From assembly GCA_035311445.1 (NCBI GenBank), contig DATGCX010000326.1, positions 1-64,000 on the forward strand: DNA of 64,000 nt. Reading direction: 5' to 3'. Source of the stretch: JAJPKK01 sp035311445. Lineage in GTDB: Bacteria > Pseudomonadota > Alphaproteobacteria > Rhizobiales > Xanthobacteraceae. The notes under the pieces were generated by a model, which saw only the letters and a list, made by a program, of their open reading frames with translations, ran no database searches and was not told the origin of the DNA. Numbering within the stretch: the first letter of the stretch is position 1; every line of letters starts with the position of its first letter. The translations under genes were made by a program, and so were the position numbers. Shown piece after piece: positions 8,518 through 16,221 of the stretch.

Positions 8518-9108
8518 ATGAACCGCGCGATCGCAGGCGCCGCGATCATCGCCCCGATTGATACGGCGTCGATGGCCGCGCAGTGACCCAAGGATCAGGC
8601 CGCTGGAGTTCCGCGCGACGCGGAGGGCCGCGTCCGGATGGGCGCTCCAACGCCGCGGACGCCGGACGGGAAGCCAGACCTGTCGGGCAACTGGGTCCCG
8701 TTCAGAGGCGAGGGCGCGTTCGCCACCCCGGAGCTGCGCGGCCTGACCCGCAATCAGGCGGCTACCGCCCAGACGCCCGCACCACCCAAGGATCCGAACT
8801 CGCCTCCAATCGCCGCGTTCTGGGAGATCGGCGCGAATGTCCCCGACGGCTTGCCGTTCACGCCGTGGGCCAGCGAGCTGAAGCAGCGGATGGCGGACAC
8901 CGGCAAAGAAAACTCCAACGCGAATTGCCTGCCGATGGGCCTGACGCAGTTCCACATGCATGGCCAGCCGCACAAGATCATGCAGAACGCGGGCGTGATC
9001 GCGATCATCTGCGAAGCAAACTACGGCCTTCGCTACATTTATGTAGATGGACGCCCGCTGCCGCCGCAGGGCAGCGTGCAGCCGTTCTGGTGCGGGTACT
9101 CCGTGGGT
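8518..9108 (+). pseudogene. Broken exported protein of acidobacterial type (TPDGKPDLSG family)
   Basis: An ATG with a good AGGAGA site begins a short signal-peptide-like segment (MNRAIAGAAIIAP...). A TGA at 8584-8586 interrupts it, and the same frame continues with RTPDGKPDLSGNW, NANCLPMGLTQF and ICEANYGLRYIYVDGRPLP. These phrases are typical of a secreted family of unknown function that is abundant in Acidobacteria and rare in Alphaproteobacteria (from memory). The 3' end is lost: after YSVG the sequence switches at about 9105 into an antisense transposase fragment. The gene is thus dead twice, by a stop and by truncation, and marks transferred DNA. Confidence 0.65.
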
Positions 9109-9402
9109 GAAGCGGCCTTTCGCTTCCATCTGGCCGGTCCGCTTGACGGGCGGAACGTAGGCAATGATCCCGTCGTCCTCGCAGGCCTTCAGCGCATTGC
9201 TGTTGTAATAGCCGCTGTCGGCCAGCGCCGTCAGCGTCGCAACCCCAAGCTCTTTCTTGGCGGCCTTGGCCATCTCGTAAAGCTGACCGGTGTCGTTGCC
9301 GTCATTGACGACCTCGCTCCCCACGATGAGCTTGTGCTTGTCGTCCACCGCGATCTGGACGTTGTAGCCGGCCACCACCTGGCCCCGCTTCGACAGCAGC
9401 CG
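9099..9402 (-). mobile_element. IS1182-family transposase internal fragment
   Basis: About 101 codons on the minus strand read as the DDE core of an IS1182-type transposase: VAGYNVQIAVDDKHKLIVGS, ADSGYYNSNALKACEDDGI and PPVKRTGQMEAKGRFTHG. Both ends of the transposase are missing. The right end fuses in frame to a cyclophilin-like gene fragment and the left end to the broken exported-protein gene. No terminal inverted repeats were found. The 408-aa open frame through the region is chimeric and not a real gene. Confidence 0.75.
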
Positions 9403-9504
9403 GGCGTTCAGCGGCAGCGCGGCAAGGATCGCGTTTGCGGTCGGCGTGTCGAGGAGTTCGGCATCAAGCGTGAGCGTGGCGAATTCGAAACGGATGTGCG
9501 GCAT
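9403..9504 (-). pseudogene. 5' fragment of a cyclophilin-like-fold protein gene
   Basis: From the ATG at 9504, about 34 codons read MPHIRFEFATLTLDAELLDT followed by PTANAILAALP. This resembles the N-terminus of small cyclophilin-like-fold proteins (DUF3830/DUF369 type). The fragment then runs in frame into IS1182 transposase sequence, so the rest of the gene is gone. Identification is from memory of the family start and is moderate. Confidence 0.45.
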
Positions 9505-9553
9505 GAATGACCCGGTGTGGCTGATCGCTTCTCGCTTCCATCGGCAGTCAGTG

Positions 9554-9623
9554 TAGGGCGGGTTCTCTTTAACCCGCCCTTCCGATTTAACCGGCAATGG
9601 CGGGTTAAAGCGAACCCGCCCTA
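9554..9623. repeat. Palindromic intergenic element
   Basis: Two 25-base arms (9554-9578 and 9599-9623) form an inverted repeat with one mismatch across a 20-base spacer. Each arm is itself a small hairpin of the GCGGGTT...AACCCGC type. It sits just after the stop of the carboxymuconolactone decarboxylase-like gene and could act as a terminator or a REP-like element. Confidence 0.7.
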
Positions 9624-9631
9624 CTGGCCCA

Positions 9632-10279
9632 TCACCGCGTCAGCGGCAACAGCGGGGCTTCGTCGACGGGCTTGGCGGTCGTCTTCTGCACGATCAAGGC
9701 CATCGACGCGATGTCGTAGTAGCCGATGATCCCGATCAGGTCCATGATGCCGCGCTCGCCGAACTTGGCGAGCGCTGCCTTGAACGCGGCGTCGCCGACA
9801 TTCTTGTCCCGATAGAGTTCGGTGCAGAAATCGTAAAGCGCCGCCTCGTCCTCCTTCATGCCTTGCGGTCTTGCGCCGGCGCCCAGGTCGACGAGGATCT
9901 GGCGGTCGAGGCCACCTTTGATGGCCAGCGGATAGTGCGCCCGCCATTCATAGGGCTGCGACCACTGCCGGGCCGCGATCATAATGGCAAACTCGCCGAG
10001 CCGCGGCGGCAGCGAGCTGTTGAAGCGCACGTAATCGCTCACCTGCAGGAGCAGAAGACCGAGACCGGGGCTGCGCGCATAGGCATTGAATGGCCCGCCG
10101 TTGAGCTCGCTGTTGCGCGGCGGCGTCTTGAGAATGGTCGCCATCTTCTCCTGCTCGGGCGTCAGCTGGTCGAGGCGACGCTCAGAAAATCGCTCCTCCG
10201 CCTGCGCTGCGCAGTACAATAGACCGGCGATTGCAGCGCCGCCTGCGAAACGCGTGAGCGTACGAATGAGACGCACCAT
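9632..10279 (-). CDS. Exported carboxymuconolactone decarboxylase-family protein
   Basis: The start at 10279 is set by a strong AGGAGGT 4 bases upstream, giving 215 aa. The first 27 residues form a signal peptide ending near AAQAEE. The rest matches the CMD/AhpD-like alpha-helical family, with GEFAIMIAARQWSQPYEWRAHY typical of carboxymuconolactone decarboxylase-like proteins. The redox CxxC of AhpD is absent. Members act on lactones or as peroxidase-like enzymes, and the precise role here is unknown. It lies inside the island between IS debris on both sides, yet looks intact. Confidence 0.8.
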   Translation of the reverse strand: MVRLIRTLTRFAGGAAIAGLLYCAAQAEERFSERRLDQLTPEQEKMATILKTPPRNSELNGGPFNAYARSPGLGLLLLQVSDYVRFNSSLPPRLGEFAIMIAARQWSQPYEWRAHYPLAIKGGLDRQILVDLGAGARPQGMKEDEAALYDFCTELYRDKNVGDAAFKAALAKFGERGIMDLIGIIGYYDIASMALIVQKTTAKPVDEAPLLPLTR

Positions 10280-10399
10280 CGTTACCTCCTCGATTATGCT
10301 GTCTTCGCGCGATGAGCGTAAAGGTAGCCCGGATGGAGGAAGGCGCCAAGCAAAGCTGGCAGAGGCCCCACCGGTGCGCCGAACGTACATCCCCAAGGT

Positions 10400-10620
10400 G
10401 GACGGCACGCGGCGGCCGCTCGACGGCGACAGGAAGGGGTCGGCATGGTTGCGGCAGCACCGCACCAAGCCGTTGGCATCGAGGCGAGCGGCGGCTATGA
10501 ACGGGCCGTGGTGGCGCAATTCGATGGCGGGACAATCACCTCAAACGCCGGTGCGCTGCTGTTGGGGCAGATGAGCCGTGGCCTTGAGCTGACGCGGCGC
10601 TTTGCGCAGTGCTTCCCAGA
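10400..10620 (+). mobile_element. Fragments of IS110 and IS1380 transposases
   Basis: Around 10408-10508 two frames together read AWLRQH and AVGIEASGGYERAVV, as in IS110-family transposases. This continues in frame into AQFDGGTITSNAGALLLGQ and LELTRRFAQCF (to about 10615), the N-terminus of IS1380-family transposases. Neither element is complete. The fused reading frame runs on antisense through the GDPD gene and is not a gene. These relics mark the right edge of the island next to the intact GDPD copy. Confidence 0.65.
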
Positions 10621-10667
10621 ATCGTCCGCAGTTGTCCGCCAAAACCGTCAGGGGTATGAGAAATCCG

Positions 10668-10784
10668 TGCTACGGCCGAAATCCCTCGAAGATCATCTGG
10701 TCGGCGAAGCGCGCTGCCGTGGCGCGGTCTTGCGCGGCGCGGGCGGTCCAGGTGAGCAACGGCAATCCGACCATGAGCCGCGCT
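10668..10784 (-). repeat. Right direct-repeat copy (3' end of intact GDPD gene)
   Basis: This is the partner of 4227-4343, in the same orientation and about 92 percent identical by eye. It forms the last codons and stop of the GDPD gene. Together the copies define the likely ends of the 6.4-kb accessory segment. Confidence 0.75.
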
Positions 10785-11464
10785 GCCCGCGGCGCGATCG
10801 CAGCGAGATCGTCCACCCGAAAGGCGAGGAAGGCGGGGCGGCTTTTCCATCCGTGCAGGAAAAATGTCAATTCAAGGCGCTGCGCCGAACTGAGATAGCC
10901 CCAAACCAGCGGCGGACAGCGGCGTCCCGCCGCGATACCGCGGACGACGTGCGGGGCAATGCGCCGCAAGGCGACGATAAGCGCGGGGTCAAACGACATA
11001 ACGGCGACCGGCCCATGATAGCGCGCAAGCACGGCGGCGGTTCGCGTCGCAAGCCGAAGGTCGCTGTCGAACCGGCTCTTGAGTTCGATGACGAGCGTCG
11101 TGCGCCCGGCCACGAGGTCGAGCAGGTCTCCGAGGGTCATCATCCGGTCGGCGGTCGCACGGAACGGCACGCGTTTGAGAGCCGCGGCGGGCATGTCGCG
11201 GAGCGCGCCTGCACCATCGGTCAGACGGCCAAGCGCATCGTCATGATAAACCATGGCCTCGTCATCGGCGCTGATCTGCAGGTCGGCCTCAATGCCATAG
11301 TTGCCTGCTATCGCCGCCGCCGCGGCAGATGCGGTGTTTTCGACGATGCCCTGCGCGCAATCATGGAGCCCCCGATGGGCAATCGGGCGGGCGGTCAGCC
11401 AGCTGAGGTCGGGTTTCGATCCCGAACCGGGTCCTCGAGCCACTCCTCGTGTGCGGTCGCTCAC
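10670..11464 (-). CDS. ugpQ: Glycerophosphodiester phosphodiesterase
   Basis: Protein of 264 aa that hydrolyses glycerophosphodiesters to glycerol-3-phosphate and an alcohol, using phospholipid breakdown products. GDPD motifs are visible: PIAHRGLHD (catalytic His), the following ENT, GIEADLQ with metal-binding Glu/Asp, and VYHDDALGRLT with the second His. LVIELKS supplies the later Glu/Lys pair. No signal peptide is seen, so it is cytosolic like UgpQ. It starts with GTG in a 4-base GTGA overlap with the upstream ridA-like gene, indicating coupling. Its 3' end is duplicated at 4227-4343. Confidence 0.92.
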   Translation of the reverse strand: MSDRTRGVARGPGSGSKPDLSWLTARPIAHRGLHDCAQGIVENTASAAAAAIAGNYGIEADLQISADDEAMVYHDDALGRLTDGAGALRDMPAAALKRVPFRATADRMMTLGDLLDLVAGRTTLVIELKSRFDSDLRLATRTAAVLARYHGPVAVMSFDPALIVALRRIAPHVVRGIAAGRRCPPLVWGYLSSAQRLELTFFLHGWKSRPAFLAFRVDDLAAIAPRAARLMVGLPLLTWTARAAQDRATAARFADQMIFEGFRP

Positions 11465-11925
11465 GACACTTCGAATGTACCCTCGACCTCGACCGCTGCA
11501 TCGGCCGGCAGCACGGCAACGCCGACGGTGGTACGGGCATGACGCCCCTTTTCGCCAAACACCGCCACCATCAGGTCAGAGGCGCCGTTCATCACTTTGG
11601 GACCATCAAGGAAATCCGGCGCCGAGTTGATGAAGCCGCCGAGCCGCACAACGCGGGCGACCTTGTCGAGGTCACCAAGGGCAGCCTTGACCTGCGCCAG
11701 CAGGTTGACGGCGCAGGCGCGGGCGGCGGTCTGACCCCGCTCCACGGTCACCTGTGAGCCAAGCTTGCCTGTGGCGACCAGGGCGCCGTCGACAAGGCAC
11801 AATTGACCAGAGACGAACAGTAAGCGTCCGGTACGCACAAAGCCAACATAGTTGGCAACCGGTGCTGCCGGAGTCGGCAGCGCAATCCCTAACTCTTCAA
11901 GCTTCTTGTCGATGGTCCCGGACAT
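11461..11925 (-). CDS. RidA/YjgF/YER057c family protein
   Basis: Protein of 154 aa from the ATG at 11925. It belongs to the RidA/TdcF superfamily of small enamine/imine deaminases; the form with the opening KLEELGIALPTPAAPVANYV is the YjgF-like subgroup common in rhizobia. FVSGQLCLVDG and the C-terminal HARTTVGVAVLPADAAVEVE are conserved family blocks. The active-site Arg typical of RidA appears in HARTTVG. It forms a two-gene operon with the GDPD gene through a GTGA overlap. Confidence 0.9.
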   Translation of the reverse strand: MSGTIDKKLEELGIALPTPAAPVANYVGFVRTGRLLFVSGQLCLVDGALVATGKLGSQVTVERGQTAARACAVNLLAQVKAALGDLDKVARVVRLGGFINSAPDFLDGPKVMNGASDLMVAVFGEKGRHARTTVGVAVLPADAAVEVEGTFEVS

Positions 11926-12295
11926 CAGGCCCCCCTGCCGAATTGACTGCCCCTTGACGGACCTTGACCGATTGGCAGACGTCTTGCAAGCGCGGGAACA
12001 TCTGCGTGCAGGCAATGACAGCGATGCCGACCCAATTCTCGATTTCGATCTTAGAACGCGTTCCGATGAGATTGAAATCGCCTCTGCTCAGTCATGCCCG
12101 CGCTTGTCGCGGGCATCCACGTCTTTCATGTGGACCTTCACCAAAGAAAGACGTAAATGGCCCCGCGACGAGCCCGGCCGTAACTGTTGACTTCAGGGTC
12201 GGCCAGGGCATTGCGCCGTTATCCTATGAATCCTATGTTCAGCAGTGGGACTCGCGAATCGCCGGAATTTCTAGCCGGCCGTATCAGGAGGTTCG
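11926..12295. other. Intergenic region upstream of eipB with a palindromic repeat
   Basis: No gene is supported. The divergent promoters for the ridA-like gene (minus) and eipB (plus) must lie here. Positions 12093-12181 hold a long palindrome, listed separately. Confidence 0.4.
12093..12181. repeat. Palindromic repeat, family shared with 62479-62562
   Basis: The element begins TGCCCG, TTGTCGCGGGCATCCACGTC and ends with a rough inverted copy (GACGT...GGCC...CGAGCCCGGCC). A clearly related copy lies at 62479-62562. This is a dispersed rhizobial-type intergenic repeat. Confidence 0.65.
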
Positions 12296-13138
12296 ATGAC
12301 GCCTGTTCGAATCGCCGTGCCGATAGCCGCCGGGTTGGCAGCGGCGTCGTGTATTGCCGCTTCACCTGCCGAAGCAACGGCGGCACTCGCGCCGCATCGT
12401 GCCGTTTATGACCTCACGCTTGCCAAATCGCGCGGTCAGCGGCCGATCGAGGCGGTGCACGGGCGCATCCTCTATGATTTCTCCGGTAATGCGTGCGAGG
12501 GCTATGCACTGCAGTTCCGCCAAGTGTCCGAGATCAATAATGGCGAGGGCAAGATGGCGCTGAGCGATCTGCGCGCCGCCACCTGGGAAGAGGGTAACGC
12601 CAAATCGTTCCGCTTCAACTCCGAAAACAAAGTCAATGATCGTGTCGTTGATGTCGTCGACGGCAATGCCGGCCGCGACAGTTCCGGTGTTTCCGTCAAG
12701 CTTTCAAAGCCGCAGGCCAAGAGCTTCGATCTCGATGCCAAGGTGGTATTTCCGACAGAGCATGTCAGGCGCGTTATCGAAGCAGCGGAGGCCGGCAAAA
12801 GATTGCTCGAACTGTCCGTGTTCGACGGCTCGGAGTCCGGCGAAAAGGTATTCTCGACACTGGCGGTGATTGGGAACGTCATCCCCCCCGGCGAGAAATT
12901 GCCGGACGACGCCGCCGCCGGAAACCCGGCGCTGGCCCCTCTCAAGCGCTGGCCTGTCACCATCAGCTATTTCGATCAGAGCAGCGCCAAAACCGGCGAG
13001 CAGATGCCGGCCTACGCCATTGGTTTCGAACTCTATGAGAACGGGGTTTCACGTGCGCTGACCCTCGACTACGGCGATTTTGTCGTGTCCGGGATCATGT
13101 CGCAGCTCGAAGTGAAGGATGCCGGCGCCTGCAAGTGA
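12296..13138 (+). CDS. eipB: Cell envelope integrity protein EipB-like (DUF1849)
   Basis: Periplasmic protein of 280 aa with a signal peptide (cleavage near PAEATA, about residue 28). EipB, described in Brucella, forms a closed beta-spiral that helps maintain the envelope. The family block LAPHRAVYDLTLAKSRG and the two conserved cysteines, NACEGY near residue 68 and the C-terminal GACK, are present; these form the structural disulfide in Brucella EipB. The start has AGGAGG 6 bases upstream. It is a single gene facing the dinB gene. Confidence 0.9.
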   Translation: MTPVRIAVPIAAGLAAASCIAASPAEATAALAPHRAVYDLTLAKSRGQRPIEAVHGRILYDFSGNACEGYALQFRQVSEINNGEGKMALSDLRAATWEEGNAKSFRFNSENKVNDRVVDVVDGNAGRDSSGVSVKLSKPQAKSFDLDAKVVFPTEHVRRVIEAAEAGKRLLELSVFDGSESGEKVFSTLAVIGNVIPPGEKLPDDAAAGNPALAPLKRWPVTISYFDQSSAKTGEQMPAYAIGFELYENGVSRALTLDYGDFVVSGIMSQLEVKDAGACK

Positions 13139-13237
13139 GGCGGGCTTCATTTCGGCGACGGCGTAGCGAGCGACGCAGGGTGGATTAAAGTTAGGGTAAA
13201 TCCGCCGGTCCCCACGCTGCGGAAGAGGCGGGTTCGT

Positions 13238-14506
13238 TCAGCCCGACCCCTCCTCCTCGAACGCAATACCGCGGATCACCGCAGTGCGGCCGAATTTCTC
13301 CCGCAGGCGGTCCATTGCATGCTCGGCAGCGGCGCTATGGCGGGCATGCTGATCGACGAGATCGGCCGGATCGGCCTCTTCCGCGTCCGCGAGCCCACTG
13401 ACACCGATACCAATCAGGCGAAATCGGGTCGCCCCGGCCTCGCGCGCCAGCAGTTCGCGGCCGGCGGTGAATATCTTTGCTGCGAGTTGGGTTGGGGCAC
13501 CGAGGGATCGCGCACGTGTTCGCAGATGAAAATCGGCGCTCTTGAGCTTGAGGGTCACGGTCGCGCCGGCAAGCTCTTTGGCCTTGAGTCGCGCGGAGAC
13601 CTTTTCGCACAGCTCCCACAACTTGCGCTCAAGCACACGAAATTCGGCGACGTCCTCATCGAGCGTCGTTTCGGCGGACACGCTCTTGGTCTCGCGGTCC
13701 GGATTGACCGCACGCATGTCGATGCCGCGCGAGAGACGCGCAAGCCGCAGACCCTCGGTGCCGAAGCGGCGCATCAACTCGGCCTCTTCGGCGCCCTGAA
13801 GGTCCCCAATGGTGCGAAAACCCGCGCGTGCGAGCGCCGCTCCCATGGTCTTGCCGACGCCCCAGATGAAGGTTGGGGGCCGCGGCGCGAGGAACGCCGG
13901 CGCTTCGCTCATCCCGAGCGCGGAGAACCCGCGCGGCTTGTCAAGATCTGACGCGATCTTGGCAAGGAACTTGTTCTGCGACAGTCCGATCGACACCGTG
14001 ATACCGATCTCGTTCTCGACCCGCTTGGCAAAACGCGCAAGCGACTTGGCGGGAATCATACCATGCAGGCGTTGGGTGCCAGTGAGGTCAAGAAAAGCTT
14101 CGTCGATCGACAGCGGTTCGATCTGCGGGGTAAGCTCTCCCATCATCGCGCGCACCTCGCGCCCGACCCGGGCGTACTTCGTCATATCGGGCGTGATCAC
14201 ATGGGCATCGGGACACAGGCGCCGCGCCTCAAACATCGGCATTGCGGATCTGACGCCGAAAGTGCGAGCGATGTAGCAGGCAGTTGCCACCACCCCGCGA
14301 TGGCCGCCGCCGACGATCACAGGCCTGTCGGCAAGCGAGGGGTCGTCGCGTTTTTCAATCGTCGCGTAAAACGCATCGCAGTCTACATGGGCGATCACCA
14401 TGCGCTCAAGTTCGCCATGGCACATAGCACGCGGCGAACCGCAGCCGGTGCAGCGCACGCCGCGCTCCGGCACATCGGCAAGGCAATCGCGGCAAAAGCT
14501 GGCCAT
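13238..14506 (-). CDS. dinB: DNA polymerase IV (Y family)
   Basis: Error-prone translesion polymerase of 422 aa. The catalytic blocks IAHVDCDAFYATIEKRDDPS, GVVATACYIARTFGV and PLSIDEAFLDL, with the SIDE acidic pair, are intact, followed by the helix-hairpin-helix region (IWGVGKTMGAALA) and the little finger. An N-terminal extension of about 35 residues holds two CxxC pairs (FCRDC and RCTGC), suggesting a zinc ribbon; this is usual in rhizobial DinB. The rest is of usual length. No LexA box was recognised upstream. Confidence 0.95.
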   Translation of the reverse strand: MASFCRDCLADVPERGVRCTGCGSPRAMCHGELERMVIAHVDCDAFYATIEKRDDPSLADRPVIVGGGHRGVVATACYIARTFGVRSAMPMFEARRLCPDAHVITPDMTKYARVGREVRAMMGELTPQIEPLSIDEAFLDLTGTQRLHGMIPAKSLARFAKRVENEIGITVSIGLSQNKFLAKIASDLDKPRGFSALGMSEAPAFLAPRPPTFIWGVGKTMGAALARAGFRTIGDLQGAEEAELMRRFGTEGLRLARLSRGIDMRAVNPDRETKSVSAETTLDEDVAEFRVLERKLWELCEKVSARLKAKELAGATVTLKLKSADFHLRTRARSLGAPTQLAAKIFTAGRELLAREAGATRFRLIGIGVSGLADAEEADPADLVDQHARHSAAAEHAMDRLREKFGRTAVIRGIAFEEEGSG

Positions 14507-14600
14507 CGGATTCGCCAGGAGGATTCGAGGCGAATAATAGCCCAGAGCTTATCTGGCCGACGACGGACGCTGTGGAAAACGCGGAGGATGTGGTTTGACC

Positions 14601-14945
14601 CTATGGCAGGTCGCGCTCCCATTCAGCGCCGGCGAGAACGCGTTTTGCCCTCCCGATCTCTTCCGGAGCAACGTCCGCGTGGGCTGCGAATGCCAGGAGC
14701 GTGCGCTCGTCGCCAGAAATGTAGGCGAGAACACCACCGAGAAAGCCGGGTTCCGCAGCTGCGATACGTAGCGAGCCCACGTCGATTCCGGTCAGGGCCA
14801 GGAAGCGCGAAAGCTCACCAGTGTTGCTTGCGAGAAACCCCAGCGCTGTGATCGCCAATTCGCGCGCTGCTGCCAGCTGGGCCACAGTATCGATGTTGCC
14901 GGGCCAAGATCGGCGATTGCTCTTCATCGGTGGATTGCGCTCCAT
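14601..14945 (-). CDS. DUF3572 family protein
   Basis: Small protein of 114 aa; an inner ATG at 14927 would give 108. It matches the alphaproteobacterial DUF3572 family of unknown function: ARELAITALGFLASNTGELS, FLALTGI and EPGFLGGVLAYISGDERTLL. It is probably an all-helical cytosolic protein. It lies directly upstream of dinB on the same strand with a 94-base gap, so the two may be co-transcribed. Confidence 0.8.
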   Translation of the reverse strand: MERNPPMKSNRRSWPGNIDTVAQLAAARELAITALGFLASNTGELSRFLALTGIDVGSLRIAAAEPGFLGGVLAYISGDERTLLAFAAHADVAPEEIGRAKRVLAGAEWERDLP

Positions 14946-15159
14946 GTTCTACTGTTACTGGTCAGGTAAAGCCTGACGCGCGACCGCATGCGAACCGTCC
15001 GTGGTCATTAATCCCCAACCGACGGCAGCTATCGACTGTACGTGCACCGCTTCCGCCGATAATATAAATCACATTGCGCGAGGTCTCGCCGGAATTAGAG
15101 CGCATTTTGATGCGATGATTAGGATCATTTCTTTGGCTTCACATGCCCTGGAGAGCACG

Positions 15160-15690
15160 GTGCCAAGTCACGTCCATTCAGTAGCCTTGGCGACTTGCAT
15201 TTTGATCATCCTTGGGGGGGGCAGTCGCGTGGTTGCGGGCAGCGACTGCGTCGAACAACCAAACCAAGAACCAGTGCAGGGCGCACATTGGTACTATCAT
15301 TACGATCGCGAAAAAAACCGGAAGTGTTGGCATCTTGAGGCCGTCGAAATGCGCGTACCGGAGTCACCTCAGAAGGACCAGTCGGGCGCGCCTATGACGA
15401 TAGGGTCAGTGTTCACATCTTTATTCCGAGCACCGGCGACGGTGCCTCTCACGTCGACGCCGGAACCTGCAGCGGTCGAGCCGCGCATTATCCAGAGCAA
15501 CCCGACCAAACCTCTGAAGCTCGACGATATAGCGCAGCAGCAGCCGGACCTCCCGGAAGAGCGGGCGGAGCCACGCTATGTAACGCCCCTCACTCCAGCC
15601 CAGCGCAAGGCGTTGTTCGAAGAGTATTTGAGGTGGGTGGAAATTCAGCGCAACCTGGACGGGCTCGGCGTTCCGGCTCGCTCTCCTTAG
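15160..15690 (+). CDS. Hypothetical exported protein
   Basis: I do not recognise a named family. The preferred start is a GTG at 15160 with GGAGAG upstream, giving 176 aa and an N-terminal hydrophobic segment (VALATCILIILGGG) that looks like a signal peptide or anchor. The frame extends upstream to 15001 without stops. The motif GAHWYYHYDREKNRKCWH resembles small exported proteins common in Bradyrhizobium-type genomes. A Pro-rich middle and an acidic C-terminus follow. Function unknown. Confidence 0.55.
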   Translation: MPSHVHSVALATCILIILGGGSRVVAGSDCVEQPNQEPVQGAHWYYHYDREKNRKCWHLEAVEMRVPESPQKDQSGAPMTIGSVFTSLFRAPATVPLTSTPEPAAVEPRIIQSNPTKPLKLDDIAQQQPDLPEERAEPRYVTPLTPAQRKALFEEYLRWVEIQRNLDGLGVPARSP

Positions 15691-15802
15691 TCTTAGAGTG
15701 CATCGCTGTTAGATGGGTATAGCGCCTAACCCCCCCGCCTGTGGGAAGAGCAAGCAGTAGGTGCACGGCAAGTAAATCCACTTCTTCGGAACGTGCTGTA
15801 GG

Positions 15803-16221
15803 TAGCGAGTCGCTCGCTTCAGCCAAGCTGAAGTGACCGAACCGCCATGAAAGTACCGACGGTAGGGGCGACCCTCATTGGCACTAACTTAACGCTGTGC
15901 TGTGCCGCTGGGACTCCCTCCCCCTTGTGGGGGGAGGGTTGGGGTGGGGGGTCGTGCCACGGGGCACGGCCTTGCTCCACTCCTCGACCCCCACCCCCTC
16001 CCCTCCCCACAAGGGGGAGGGGAGGAGTTCGCGGCGCTGTTGCAGCGTAAGTTAGCGCCAATGGGGCGACCCTGTGGTCGCCCTGTTGTCGGGTGCGACA
16101 AATGGGGCGACCACAAGGGTCGCTCCTACAGCGGGTGATATTGGAGGGCGCCGCTTGTGTGGCCCTCCAACGGATGACTTGATCGATGCTCCAATCCCAT
16201 CAGATTGGCTGAAGTGATCGA
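15803..16221. repeat. Large nested inverted-repeat element, copy 1
   Basis: The outer arms (TAGTCGC..CTTCAGCCAA type at 15803-15831 and its inverse near 16198-16222) enclose inner arms built on ATTGGC.CTAACTTA.CGCTG and GGGGCGACCC, plus a central CCCTCCCC hairpin. A second full-length copy lies at 54934-55366 and a partial inverted copy at 34283-34428. No coding capacity is seen. It looks like a MITE-like or composite REP element. It ends at the stop codon of the TctC-type gene. Confidence 0.75.

Noticed and set aside
9632..10519. Longer start for the carboxymuconolactone decarboxylase-like gene
   Set aside because: The first 80 codons lie over IS debris and lack protein character; the inner ATG at 10279 has a strong Shine-Dalgarno and opens a signal peptide.
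10445..11542. 365-aa plus-strand open frame starting in transposase sequence
   Set aside because: Only the first 60 codons are IS110/IS1380 relics; the rest is antisense to the GDPD gene.
15803..16221. Possible CRISPR array or phage end
   Set aside because: The repeated units are inverted, not regularly spaced direct repeats, and there are no spacers or cas genes.
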